Of a stretch of 64,000 nucleotides of DNA, positions 1 through 9,400 are shown one piece after another. The notes under the pieces are model-generated. The model made no database searches and was not told where the DNA came from. It saw only the letters and a list, made by a program, of their open reading frames with translations. Positions within the stretch are counted from its first letter, which is position 1. Each line of letters opens with the position of its first letter. This DNA is from Arenimonas composti TR7-09 = DSM 18010 (GTDB taxonomy: Bacteria; Pseudomonadota; Gammaproteobacteria; Xanthomonadales; Xanthomonadaceae), in NCBI RefSeq assembly GCF_000426365.1, contig NZ_AUFF01000001.1:248001-312000 (forward strand), written 5' to 3'. The translations under genes were made by a program, and so were the position numbers.

Positions 1-1
1 C

Positions 2-118
2 GTCGCGCAGTTCCCGTCGCTGGCCGAGGCGAAGGCCTGGGCCGAGGCCGATCCCTACGTCGCCGCCGGCGTTTACCGCCAGGTCGACGTGCGGCCGTTC
101 CGACCCGTCCTGCCGTGA
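2..118 (+). CDS. YciI-like protein, C-terminal fragment
   Basis: Only the last 38 codons are in the window. The frame ends in [17 protein letters not shown] and then RPFRPVLP before TGA. This matches the usual end of YciI-type proteins, small ferredoxin-like-fold proteins of uncertain role. The stop codon overlaps the GTG start of the next gene by four bases (GTGA), so the two are probably translated together. The family call rests on this tail alone; the conserved N-terminal His/Asp region is outside the window. Confidence 0.6.
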   Translation, partial: VAQFPSLAEAKAWAEADPYVAAGVYRQVDVRPFRPVLP

Positions 119-1137
119 ACCGCCAGGGGGGCGTCACGATCAAGGACGTCGCCCGCGCGGCGCAGGTATCGGTCGCGACCGTGTCGCGGGCGCTCAACGG
201 CCACCACAACGTCACCCCCGACGTCCGCCGCCGCGTCGAGGCGGCCGCCGCCCAGCTCCGCTACGTGCCCCATGCGGCCGCGCGCAGCCTGTCCAGCCGG
301 CGCACGCAGACGCTCGGCGTCGTGCTGCCGGACCTGCACGGTGAATACTTCTCCGAACTCCTGCGCGGCATCGACCAGGTCGCGCGTGCGGCCGGCCTGC
401 ACCTGCTGGTGTCGAGCTACCAGGGGCATCCGGAAGCGCAGGGCGCGGCGCTGCGCACCCTGCGCGGCCGGGTCGACGGCCTGCTGGTGATGTCGCCATT
501 CGCCGGCCTGCTGCCCGCCCCGGAGACCGGCGACCACGCGACGCTGCCGATGGTGCTGATCAACTCGCCGGCCGCCCCCGGCAGCGATGCCCTGTGCATC
601 GACAACGAGGCCGGCGCCCGGGCGATGGTCGGCCACCTGCTGGCCTGCGACCATCGCCGCATCGCCTTCATCGCCGGCCCGGAAGGCAATTTCGACGCCG
701 GCGGGCGCCTCCGTGGCTACCGCGAGGCCCTCGCCGCCGCGGGGCCGGGTCTCGACGAATGGGTGCTGCCCGGCGACTTCACCCTGGCGGCCGGGCACCG
801 CGCCGCCGGCGAGTTGCTGGCGGCGACGCCGCGCCCGGACGCGGTGTTCGCGGCCCATGACCTGATGGCCCTGGGCTGCCTGTTCGGCCTGGCCCAGGCC
901 GGTGTCCGGGTGCCGGAGGACATCGCCCTGGCCGGGTTCGACGACATCCCGCTCGCGAGCTACATGCATCCGGCGCTGACGACGATCCGCGTGAACATCG
1001 CCGAGCTCGGCGAACGCGCCGCCCGCCTGCTGATCGCCCGCATCGCCGGCACCGATGCCGCGGCCGTGCCCGCGCCCTTCATCCCCGAACTGATCGTCCG
1101 CGACTCCAGCGGCAAGCGCGCTCTCGCCGGAGATTGA
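115..1137 (+). CDS. LacI-family transcriptional regulator
   Basis: The product is a 340-residue LacI/GalR-type repressor. The DNA-binding helix-turn-helix is at residues 7-30 ([20 protein letters not shown]), with the hinge helix near residues 50-60 ([10 protein letters not shown]). A periplasmic-binding-protein-like effector domain follows, starting at [18 protein letters not shown]. The C-terminal part ([19 protein letters not shown]) is typical of sugar-responsive members. The GTG start overlaps the stop of the YciI-like gene. It converges on the Entner-Doudoroff operon, so a sugar-catabolic target is plausible, but neither the effector nor the target is shown. The family is certain; the regulon is inferred. 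Confidence 0.93.
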   Translation: MNRQGGVTIKDVARAAQVSVATVSRALNGHHNVTPDVRRRVEAAAAQLRYVPHAAARSLSSRRTQTLGVVLPDLHGEYFSELLRGIDQVARAAGLHLLVSSYQGHPEAQGAALRTLRGRVDGLLVMSPFAGLLPAPETGDHATLPMVLINSPAAPGSDALCIDNEAGARAMVGHLLACDHRRIAFIAGPEGNFDAGGRLRGYREALAAAGPGLDEWVLPGDFTLAAGHRAAGELLAATPRPDAVFAAHDLMALGCLFGLAQAGVRVPEDIALAGFDDIPLASYMHPALTTIRVNIAELGERAARLLIARIAGTDAAAVPAPFIPELIVRDSSGKRALAGD

Positions 1138-1191
1138 CCCCGATCCCCGTGACTCCGTGTCCGATTGCCTTGCCCGTGTCGGGCAGCGACA

Positions 1192-3015
1192 TCACGCGCC
1201 GACCGAGATCGACAGGGCGCCCTGGTCGGCCGGCGTCACGTTCAGGCGGTTCAGCGCGAACAGCGAGCGGCCGAGGTCGGCATGCGCCGCCGGATGCGGC
1301 CGCGCCGGTTCGCGGCCGGCGAAGGTGGCTTCGTCGACTTCGGCGACGAGCACGTCGGCGTCCAGGTCGAGCAGCAGCAGATCCCCATCGCGGACCTTCG
1401 CCAGCGGGCCGCCGTCGACGGCTTCCGGGGTCACGTGGATCGCCGCCGCGACCTTGCCCGAAGCGCCGGACAGCCGGCCATCGGTGACCAGGGCGACGCG
1501 GCGGCCCTGGTTCTGCAGCAGGCCGAGCAGGGGCAGCAGCGAATGCTGCTCGGGCATGCCGTTCGCGCGCGGACCCTGGAAGCGCACGACCGCGACGAAG
1601 TCCGGCGGCAGCGCGCCCTGCTGGTGCAGCAGGTTCAGCGTGCGCGGGTCGTCGACGACCACCGCCGGCGCGTGGATGCGGCGGTGTTCCGGCTTCACCG
1701 CCGAGCGCTTGCCGAGCGCGCGCCCGAGGTTGCCGCGCAGCAGCGACAGGCCGCCGTGCGGATCGAAAGGATCGGCGACGCCGCGAACCACCTCGCGGTC
1801 GAGCGATTCGTGGGCGCCGTCGACCCAGACCAGGCGCCCGTCCACCAGGCGCGGCTCGCGCGTCCACGCGCGCAGCCCTTCGCCCGGAAGGATCGTCTCG
1901 ATGTCCTCGTGCATCAGACCGGCATCGAGCAGTTCGCGGAACACGAACGGCGTGCCACCGGCGGCGTCGAACCGGTTCACGTCGGCGTCGCCGTTCGGGT
2001 ACACCCGCGCCAGCAGCGGCACGATGCGCGCCAGCGCGTCGAAATCCTCCCAGTCGACGATCAGGCCGGCAGCCCGGGCGACCGCGACGAAGTGGATCGT
2101 GTGGTTGGTCGAGCCGCCGGTGGCGAGCAGGGCGACGATCGCGTTGACGATCGCGCGCTCGTCGACCAGTCGGCCGAGCGGCTTCCAGTCCTCGCCGAGC
2201 GCGGTGATGCGGGTGGCGGCGGCGACCGCGGCCTCGTCCAGCGCGGCGCGCAGCGGCGTGCCCGGATTCACGAACGACGAGCCGGGCAGCTGCAGGCCCA
2301 TCGCCTCCAGCAGCACCTGGTTGGAATTGGCGGTGCCGTAGAAGGTGCAGGTGCCGGCCGAGTGGTAGCTCGCGGCCTCGGCGGCCAGCAGCTCCTCGCG
2401 GCTGGCCTGGCCGTTGGCATAGCGCTCGCGCACGGCCTGCTTCTCCTTGTTCGGCAGGCCGGGCGGCATCGGCCCGCCGGGCACGAACACGCTCGGCAGA
2501 TAACCGAAGCCGAGCGCGCCGATCAGCAGCCCCGGCACGATCTTGTCGCAGATGCCCAGGTGCAGGGCGGCGTCGAACATGTCGTGGCTGAGCGCGATCG
2601 CCGTGGCCTGGGCGATCACATCGCGCGAGAACAGGCTCAGCTCCATGCCGTCGCGGCCCTGGGTGACGCCGTCGCACATCGCCGGCACGCCGCCGGCGAC
2701 CTGGGCGGTGGCGCCGAGCGCGCGCGCGGCGGCGCGCAGCCGCGGCGGGTAGTGTTCGTAGGGCGCGTGCGCCGACAGCATCTCGTTGAAGGCGGTGACG
2801 ATGCCGAGGTTGGGGGTCGCGTTGCCGGCGATGCGCGCCTTGTCCTCGCCCTCGGCGACCGCGAAACCGTGCGCGAGGTTGCCGCAGCTCAGCCGGCCGC
2901 GGTGCGGCGTGCGCCCGCGCGCGGCGGCGACCGCGGCCAGGTAGCGCGCACGCGGCTCGCGGCTGCGCTCGCGGATGGTCGCGGTGATTTCGGCGAGGCG
3001 GGGATGCAGGGTCAT
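1192..3015 (-). CDS. edd: phosphogluconate dehydratase
   Basis: This 607-residue cytosolic enzyme dehydrates 6-phosphogluconate to 2-keto-3-deoxy-6-phosphogluconate, the committed Entner-Doudoroff step. It belongs to the IlvD/Edd Fe-S dehydratase family; its length matches E. coli Edd (603). Cys-containing family motifs are visible (HLGICDKIVPGLLIGAL and SAGTCTFYGTANSNQ). The start is the ATG at 3015 (MTLHPRLAEI); an open frame continues upstream but overlaps pgl and has no family resemblance. It is last in the operon zwf-glk-pgl-edd, 19 bases after pgl. No eda aldolase gene follows; the next gene is the convergent LacI regulator. Confidence 0.96.
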   Translation of the reverse strand: MTLHPRLAEITATIRERSREPRARYLAAVAAARGRTPHRGRLSCGNLAHGFAVAEGEDKARIAGNATPNLGIVTAFNEMLSAHAPYEHYPPRLRAAARALGATAQVAGGVPAMCDGVTQGRDGMELSLFSRDVIAQATAIALSHDMFDAALHLGICDKIVPGLLIGALGFGYLPSVFVPGGPMPPGLPNKEKQAVRERYANGQASREELLAAEAASYHSAGTCTFYGTANSNQVLLEAMGLQLPGSSFVNPGTPLRAALDEAAVAAATRITALGEDWKPLGRLVDERAIVNAIVALLATGGSTNHTIHFVAVARAAGLIVDWEDFDALARIVPLLARVYPNGDADVNRFDAAGGTPFVFRELLDAGLMHEDIETILPGEGLRAWTREPRLVDGRLVWVDGAHESLDREVVRGVADPFDPHGGLSLLRGNLGRALGKRSAVKPEHRRIHAPAVVVDDPRTLNLLHQQGALPPDFVAVVRFQGPRANGMPEQHSLLPLLGLLQNQGRRVALVTDGRLSGASGKVAAAIHVTPEAVDGGPLAKVRDGDLLLLDLDADVLVAEVDEATFAGREPARPHPAAHADLGRSLFALNRLNVTPADQGALSISVGA

Positions 3016-3034
3016 CGCGTCACTCCACGCAGCT

Positions 3035-3742
3035 TCACGGGCACCAGTGCACCTGCAGCTTGCCGCCGGGCAGCTGCACCGCCGCGAGCACCGGCCAGCG
3101 GCGCACGCCGCCTTCGCGCAGCGCGCGCTCGAGCAGGGCGCGCTTGCCGACGCCACGCAGCAGCAGCAGGCGCGTCGCGGCGCGCGACAGTCCGGCCGGG
3201 GTCAGCGAGATCCGCTGCGGCCAGTCCTTCGCGCCGGGAATGCCGTCGGCGTCGATCGCGACATAGGGCTCGCTGGCCGCCAGCGCGTCGCCGAGCCCCG
3301 GCATGCCCGGGAACAGCGAGGCCACGTGCCCGTCGTCGCCCATGCCGAGCACGGCGACGTCGACTTCCTCGGGCAGCCAGGCATTGGCTTCCTCGAGCGC
3401 CTTGCCGCGGTCGCCGTCGTGGCGGGCGAGGGCGCGGAAATCGGCCATCGCCGCCCGCTCGCGCAGCAGCGCGTTGCGGATCAGCCGGCCGTTGCTGGCG
3501 TCGTCGGTCGGCGGCAGCCAGCGTTCGTCGACCAGGCCGACACGGACGTGGTCCCAGTCGAGGTCGACCTCCGCCAGTGCGCGATACACCGGCTCCGGGG
3601 TGCCGCCGCCGGACAGCAGCAGGCTGGCCTCGTTGAATTCGGTCAGCGCATCGCGCAGCGGCACGGCGATCGCCGCAGCCGCGCCGGTGGTCCAGGCGGC
3701 TTCGTCGGGATAGTCGTGCCAGTCGACCAGGGTGTGGCTCAT
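3035..3742 (-). CDS. pgl: 6-phosphogluconolactonase
   Basis: The 235-residue product is a DevB-type 6-phosphogluconolactonase of the glucosamine-6-phosphate-isomerase-like fold. It hydrolyses the lactone made by Zwf. Family signatures are visible: SGGGTPEPVY (substrate loop), GLVDERWLP and GMGDDGHVASLFPG, the last carrying the catalytic His. Its ATG overlaps the glk stop by four bases (ATGA) and edd begins 19 bases after its end, so it is inside one operon. Length is normal for the family. Confidence 0.95.
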   Translation of the reverse strand: MSHTLVDWHDYPDEAAWTTGAAAAIAVPLRDALTEFNEASLLLSGGGTPEPVYRALAEVDLDWDHVRVGLVDERWLPPTDDASNGRLIRNALLRERAAMADFRALARHDGDRGKALEEANAWLPEEVDVAVLGMGDDGHVASLFPGMPGLGDALAASEPYVAIDADGIPGAKDWPQRISLTPAGLSRAATRLLLLRGVGKRALLERALREGGVRRWPVLAAVQLPGGKLQVHWCP

Positions 3743-4743
3743 CGTCTACCTTCGGTGGTGGCGTCGGCGGCGATCGCGGCGGCGCCGAGCAGGCCCGGCT
3801 GCGGGTGCCGCACCGCCAGCGTCGGCAGTCGCGCCATCGCCGCGGCGAAGCGGCCCTTGTCCTCGAAACGGCGGCGGAACCCGCCTTGCTGCAGGGCTTC
3901 CAGCAGCCTTGGTACCAGTCCGCCCGTGAGGAAGACGCCATCCCAGGCGCCGAAGGCCAGCGCGATGTCGCCGGCGACCGCGCCGTAGAGCGCGCAGAAC
4001 AGTTCGATGGCGCGGCGCGCGCGCGGCTCGCCGGCGCCGGCCCGGGCCACGACGTCGGCGGGCGCCAGCGCCTCGCCGTCGCCGCCGTCGCGCTGCGCGA
4101 GCGCCCGGTAGAGGTTGGCGAGGCCGCCGCCGCTGACGACGCGTTCGACCGACACCCGCCCGAAGTCCGCATGCAGCAGGCGCAGCACGTCGATCTCCTC
4201 GGCGGTCGCGGGGGCGAAGCCGATGTGGCCGCCTTCGCCCGGCAGCGCGAACACCCGGCCCTCGCGGCGGATCAGGCCGGCGACGCCGAGGCCGGTGCCG
4301 GCGCCGAGCACGGCCCAGCAGCGGTCGGCGTCGTCGTCGAGGCCGGCCACGGAGAAGCCGGGGCCGCCGAGCGCGACCACGTCGTCGCCGCGCAGCAGCG
4401 GCAGCGCCCGCGCCATCGCCTCGAAATCGTTGACGAAGCGCAGGTCGTCCAGCGCCAGTGCCGCCATCAGCGCCGGTCGCGACAGCCGCCACGGATGGTT
4501 GGTGAGTTCGAGTTCGTCGCCGTCGACCAGTGCCGCGACCGCGAACACCGCCCGTCGCGGCGCCGCGCCGAAGGCGTCGAGATAGGCCCGCGCCGCCGCC
4601 TCCGGGCCGGCGAATCCGGCCACCGCGAAGGTGCGCTGGCTGTCGGCGAGCAACGGCGACTCCGCGTCGGGATCGGCGAGCGCGAACCGCGCATGGGTGC
4701 CGCCGATGTCGGCCAGCAGCACGGTGCCGGCGGCGCCCGCCAT
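3739..4743 (-). CDS. glk: glucokinase (ROK-independent Glk type)
   Basis: The 334-residue product phosphorylates glucose with ATP to feed Zwf. The N-terminal phosphate-binding motif LLADIGGTHARFALA, the FVNDFEAMARALP sequence with the catalytic Asp, the LGAGTGLGVAGLI loop and the FALPGEGGHIGF motif all match the Glk family of proteobacteria. The ATG at 4743 shares one base with the zwf stop (TGATG), and the gene overlaps pgl by four bases. The open frame continues far upstream inside zwf but only this part is Glk-like. Placing glk inside the zwf-pgl-edd operon links sugar phosphorylation directly to the Entner-Doudoroff route. Confidence 0.95.
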   Translation of the reverse strand: MAGAAGTVLLADIGGTHARFALADPDAESPLLADSQRTFAVAGFAGPEAAARAYLDAFGAAPRRAVFAVAALVDGDELELTNHPWRLSRPALMAALALDDLRFVNDFEAMARALPLLRGDDVVALGGPGFSVAGLDDDADRCWAVLGAGTGLGVAGLIRREGRVFALPGEGGHIGFAPATAEEIDVLRLLHADFGRVSVERVVSGGGLANLYRALAQRDGGDGEALAPADVVARAGAGEPRARRAIELFCALYGAVAGDIALAFGAWDGVFLTGGLVPRLLEALQQGGFRRRFEDKGRFAAAMARLPTLAVRHPQPGLLGAAAIAADATTEGRR

Positions 4744-6167
4744 CAGTCGCCGCCCCCGATCTCGTCGACGATCGACGCCGGCAGGAAGCGCTGCGCCTCC
4801 GGCGGCCCCCAGGAGCCGGCCGGGTAGGGCAGCACCGGCGTCGCCGCCGCCGCCCAGGCCGAGCTGATGCTGTCGATCCACGACCATGCCGCCTCGACCT
4901 CGTCGTCGCGCACGAACAGGGTCTGGTTGCCCTTCAGCGCGTCGACCAGCAGCCGCTCGTAGGCGATGCGCCGCTGCGGCGACGGCATCTGCAGGTCCAG
5001 CGCCATCGGCTGCAGTTCCAGCGCCGCCCATTCCGGCGCCGACAGGCTGCCCATCAGGCCGAGTTCGATGTGTTCCTCCGGCTGCAGGCGGATGCGCATG
5101 CGGTTCGGCGCCGCCCGCGCCGCGTCCGGACGCTCGAACAGCCAGTGCGAGACCGGCCGGAAGCACACCAGCACCTCGGTCGCGCGTTCGGCCAGGCGCT
5201 TGCCGGTGACCAGGCGGAAGGGCACGCCCGACCAGCGCCAGTTGTCGATGAAGGCCTCGACCGCGACGAAGGTCTCCACCGGCGCGTGGTGGCGGAAGCC
5301 CGGCACCGCCCGCCCGGCGACGACGCCGTCGCCGTAGCGGCCGCGCACGGTGTACCGGCCGACATCGGCGGCCTGCAGCGGGCGCAGCGCGCGCAGCACC
5401 TTGCGCTTCTCGTCGCGGATCGCGTCGGCATCGAGCTGGGCCGGCGGTTCCATCGCGATCAGCGCCAGCAGCTGCAGCACGTGGTTCTGCACCATGTCGC
5501 GCAGGGCGCCGTAATTGGCGTAATAGCCTTCGCGGCCATCGACGCCGGCGGTCTCGGCGACGACGATGTCCACCGATTCGATCCAGCGGCGGTGCCATAC
5601 CGCTTCCAGCAGGGTATTGCCGAGGCGCAGCGCCATCAGGTTCTGCACCGGCGCCTTGCCCAGATAGTGGTCGATGCGGAACACCCGGGTCTCGTCGAGG
5701 GCGCGGCGCAGCACGGCATTGATCGCGCGGGCGCTGCCGAGGTCGTGGCCGATCGGCTTCTCCAGCACCAGTCGCGACGGTGCGTCCAGCAGGCCGGCCC
5801 TCGCCAGCCCGCGCGCCGCCGGGGCGAACAGGTCCGGCGGCGTCGACAGGTAACTCACCGCCGGCGCGTGCGCGAACGGCGCCAGCGCGTCGGCGATGCC
5901 GGCCTCGTCCTGCAGGTCGACGGCGACGTAGCGGGTGCGCGCCATCAGTTCGGCGAAGGCGGCGGCATTGCCGCTGGCCTCGCGGCCGAGTCGCTCCTGC
6001 AGCCAGTTGCGGAAGGCCTCGTCGGAATCGAAGCCCTGGCGGCCGGCGGCGACCAGCTGGAAGCCGGGCGGCAGCAGGCGGTCGCGCCAGAGATGGATCA
6101 GGGAAGGAAACAGATAGCGCCGCGCGAGATCGCCGGTGGCACCGAACAGCAACAACCGGTCGAGCAT
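4743..6167 (-). CDS. zwf: glucose-6-phosphate 1-dehydrogenase
   Basis: The product oxidises glucose-6-phosphate to 6-phosphogluconolactone with NAD(P). It begins MLDRLLLFGATGDLARRYL, where GATGDL is the coenzyme-binding loop. The substrate-site signature reads RIDHYLGKAPVQNLMALR; the residue after the catalytic Lys is usually Glu and is Ala here. The 474-residue length from the ATG at 6167 fits the family start. A GTG at 6209 would add 14 residues (MRTAAILPGDLPVP) and cannot be excluded; neither start has a strong Shine-Dalgarno. It is the first gene of zwf-glk-pgl-edd and is divergent from smc. Confidence 0.94.
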   Translation of the reverse strand: MLDRLLLFGATGDLARRYLFPSLIHLWRDRLLPPGFQLVAAGRQGFDSDEAFRNWLQERLGREASGNAAAFAELMARTRYVAVDLQDEAGIADALAPFAHAPAVSYLSTPPDLFAPAARGLARAGLLDAPSRLVLEKPIGHDLGSARAINAVLRRALDETRVFRIDHYLGKAPVQNLMALRLGNTLLEAVWHRRWIESVDIVVAETAGVDGREGYYANYGALRDMVQNHVLQLLALIAMEPPAQLDADAIRDEKRKVLRALRPLQAADVGRYTVRGRYGDGVVAGRAVPGFRHHAPVETFVAVEAFIDNWRWSGVPFRLVTGKRLAERATEVLVCFRPVSHWLFERPDAARAAPNRMRIRLQPEEHIELGLMGSLSAPEWAALELQPMALDLQMPSPQRRIAYERLLVDALKGNQTLFVRDDEVEAAWSWIDSISSAWAAAATPVLPYPAGSWGPPEAQRFLPASIVDEIGGGD

Positions 6168-6221
6168 CGGCACGGGCAGGTCTCCAGGCAGGATGGCGGC
6201 AGTACGCACTGTCGCCCGTGG

Positions 6222-6249
6222 CGGGAACGTGCGCGAGGCCGGGTTCCCG
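6222..6249. promoter_or_regulatory. inverted repeat upstream of zwf, possible operator
   Basis: CGGGAAC (6222-6228) and GTTCCCG (6243-6249) form an inverted repeat with 7-base arms and a 14-base spacer. It lies in the 230-base divergent region between zwf and smc, just before the possible zwf GTG start. It is an operator candidate by position only; no protein can be assigned. Confidence 0.25.
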
Positions 6250-6315
6250 GACTATCCCACAGGGCCGCCGGGACCACCGTCAGGGTGCGCTCCGGGGCGC
6301 GGCCGCGCGGCCCGC

Positions 6316-6321
6316 TATAAT
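6316..6321 (+). promoter_or_regulatory. -10 element of the probable smc promoter
   Basis: A perfect TATAAT lies about 120 bases before the smc start in an otherwise G+C-rich spacer. No good -35 hexamer is found 16-18 bases upstream, so only the -10 is claimed. The predicted leader begins with a stable hairpin (6323-6350, arms GCCCGG..GGAGCG and CGCTCCGGGC) and contains a second G+C-rich hairpin near 6400-6425. Confidence 0.45.
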
Positions 6322-6442
6322 TGCCCGGCAGGAGCGTCCACGCTCCGGGCAGCCCTTGTCGATCAACGACTTGGCTGCGGGAAACCCCCTTCCACCCCCT
6401 GAGGGGCGGCGCTCCGGCGCCGCCGCGAGGCAGCCCCACCGC

Positions 6443-9400
6443 ATGCGTCTTTCCACGATCAAGCTGTCCGGGTTCAAGTCCTTCGTCGACCCGACCGTGC
6501 TGCACCTGCCGACCAACATGACCGGCATCGTCGGTCCGAACGGCTGTGGCAAGTCGAACATCATCGACGCGGTGCGCTGGGTGATGGGCGAGAGCTCGGC
6601 CAGCCGCCTGCGCGGCGATTCGCTGACCGACGTGATCTTCTCCGGCTCGTCCTCGCGCAAGCCGGTGAGCCAGGCCCAGGTCGAGCTGATCTTCGACAAC
6701 AGCGACGGCGCGATCGGCGGCGAATACGCGCGTTATGCCGAGATCTCGGTCAAGCGCATGGTCAGCCGCGACGGCCAGAGCAACTACTACCTCAACGGCG
6801 CCCGCTGCCGCCGCCGCGACATCACCGACCTGTTCCTGGGTACGGGACTGGGCCCGCGCAGCTACTCGATCATCGAGCAGGGGATGATCAGCCAGATCAT
6901 CGAGGCCCGGCCCGAGGACCTGCGCGTGTACCTCGAGGAAGCCGCCGGCATCTCCAAGTACAAGGAGCGCCGCAAGGAGACCGAGCAGCGCATCAAGGCC
7001 ACGCGCGAGAACCTCGAGCGCCTGACCGACCTGCGCGAGGAAGTCGACAAGCAGCTCGAGCACCTCAAGCGCCAGGCCCGCGCCGCCGAGCAGTACCAGG
7101 CGCTGCAGGGCGAGCGCCTGCAGAAGGACGCCCAGCTCAAGGCGCTGGAATTCCGCCGCTTCGACGCCGACCTGAAGGCGCTGCGGGACGCGCTGGTCGC
7201 CGACGAGACGAAGCTGCAGGCCCTGCTCGCCGAGCAGCGCCACGCCGAGGCACAGATCGAGCAGTGCCGCAGCCAGCACGGCGAGGCCAGCGAACGCCTC
7301 GGCAAGGCGCAGGCCGAGGTCTACCGGGTGGGCGGCGAACTCGCCCGCATCGAGCAGCAGATCCAGCACCAGAAGGAACTGCGCGAGCGCCTGGAAAAGG
7401 CACGCGCGGAGGCCGACGCCGCGTTCGCGCAAGTCGGCGAGCACATCAGTGGCGACGAGCGCCAGCTCGCGGAGCTGCACAACGCGATCGCCGAGGCCGA
7501 TCCGCGGCTGGAGGCGCTGCGCCGCGAGGACGCCGGCCGCCAGGAGGCACTCACCGCCGCCGAAGCCGCGCTGCGCGACTGGCAGCAGCGCTGGGACACC
7601 TACGCGAAGGCGCAGGCCGAAGCGGCGCGCTGGGCCGAGGTCGAACGCACGAAGATCGAATACCTCGAAAAGCAGGCGCTGGACGCAAGCCGCCGCCGCG
7701 ATCAGCTCGGCAACGAGCGCAGCGGCCTCGACACCACCGCGCTGGCGGCGACGCTGGCGCAGCAGACCGCCGACCACGACGCCCAGAAAGCCGGTCTCGA
7801 CCAGCTCGGCGAAGTGCTGGAGCAGCGCAAGGCCGCGCTCGCCGGGCTGCAGGACCAGCAGCGGCAGGCGCAGTCGGAACTGGCCGAGGTGCGCAAGACG
7901 ACGCAGGCCGCGCGCGGCCGCCTCGCCTCGCTGGAAGCGCTGCAGCACGCGGCGCTCGGGCAGGAGAAGAACGTCGCGCTGGAGTGGCTGAAGGGGCAGG
8001 GCCTGGCGGCGAACCCGCGCCTCGGCGAGGCGCTGACGGTCGAGCCGGGCTGGGAAACCGCGGTCGAGACCGTGCTCGGCAGCCTGATCGAGGCGGTGAC
8101 GGTCGATGCGCCGGCGCAGTGGCTGGAGGCGATCGCGGCGCTGTCGCAGGGGCGTGTCGCGCTCGTCGATGCCACGGTGGAGGACATCGCCGTGCCGGCG
8201 GATTCGCTGGCGGCGAAAGTGCAGGGGCCGGCGGCCGTGCGCCGCCTGCTCGCTTCGGTGAAGGCGCTGGAGTCGCGCGACGCGGCGGCGGCGCACGGAT
8301 TCGCGGAGGGCGCCTCGGCGATCACCCGTGGCGGCGAATGGCTCGGCGCCGGCTGGCTGCGCGTGCTGCGCAGCGGCGACGCGCACCAGGGCGCGCTGGC
8401 GCGCGAACGCGAGATCCAGAGCCTGCGCGCCGAGATCGACGCGCTCGCGAAGAAAGAGCAGCAGGTCAACGAGACGCTGACGTCGATGCGCGACCGCCTG
8501 CTCGAGGCCGAGCAGCACCGCGAGGACGCGCAGCGCGCGCTCTACCTCGCGCATCGCAGCGTGTCGGAACTCGCCGGCCAGCTGCAGGGGCAGAAGGGCC
8601 GGCTGGAATCGGCGCAGGCGCGCGTCGCCCGCATCGACGCCGAACTCGCGACGCTGGCGACGACGCACGCCGAGGCGCAGGCCAATGCCCGCGACGCCCG
8701 CGGCCGCCTCGAGCAGGCCGTCGCGAAGATGGGCGAACTCGAAACCGAACGGCAGCAGCTCGACGCCGACCGCCGCCGCCTTGGCGAGCAGCGCGACGCC
8801 GCCCGCACCGCCGCCCGCGAGGCGCGCGAGGCGACGCATGCGCTGGCGCTGCAGCTGGAGTCGCAGCGCGCGCGCGTGGTCGCGCTCTCGCAGTCGCTGG
8901 CGCGCATGGGCAACCAGAAGGCGCAGCTCGAAGTGCGCCTCAATGAACTGATCGCCCAGCTCGCCGACGGCGACGCGCCGGTGGTGGCGCTGCAGGCGCA
9001 GCGGCAGGCGACGCTCGACCAGCGCGTGATCGTCGAAAAGGACCTCGCCGCCGCGCGTTCGGCGGTCGACGGCATCGAGCAGGAGATGCGCGGCTACGAG
9101 CAGACCCGCCAGCAGCGCGACCAGCAGGCGCTGGCGCAGCGCGAGGCCATCGCGCAGCGGCGCATGCAGGAACAGGCGCTGAGCCTGCGCGCCGGACAGC
9201 TGTCCGAAGCGGTCGCCGCCGCCGGCATGGAACTTGCCGACGTGGTCGCCGCGCTGCCGGAAGACGCCGACGTCGACACCTGGACCCAGCAGCTCAACGC
9301 GATCGACGCGAAGATGCGCCGGCTGGAACCGGTGAACCTCGCGGCGATCCAGGAATACGGCGAGCAGAGCGAGCGCAAGACCTATCTCGACGCGCAGGAT

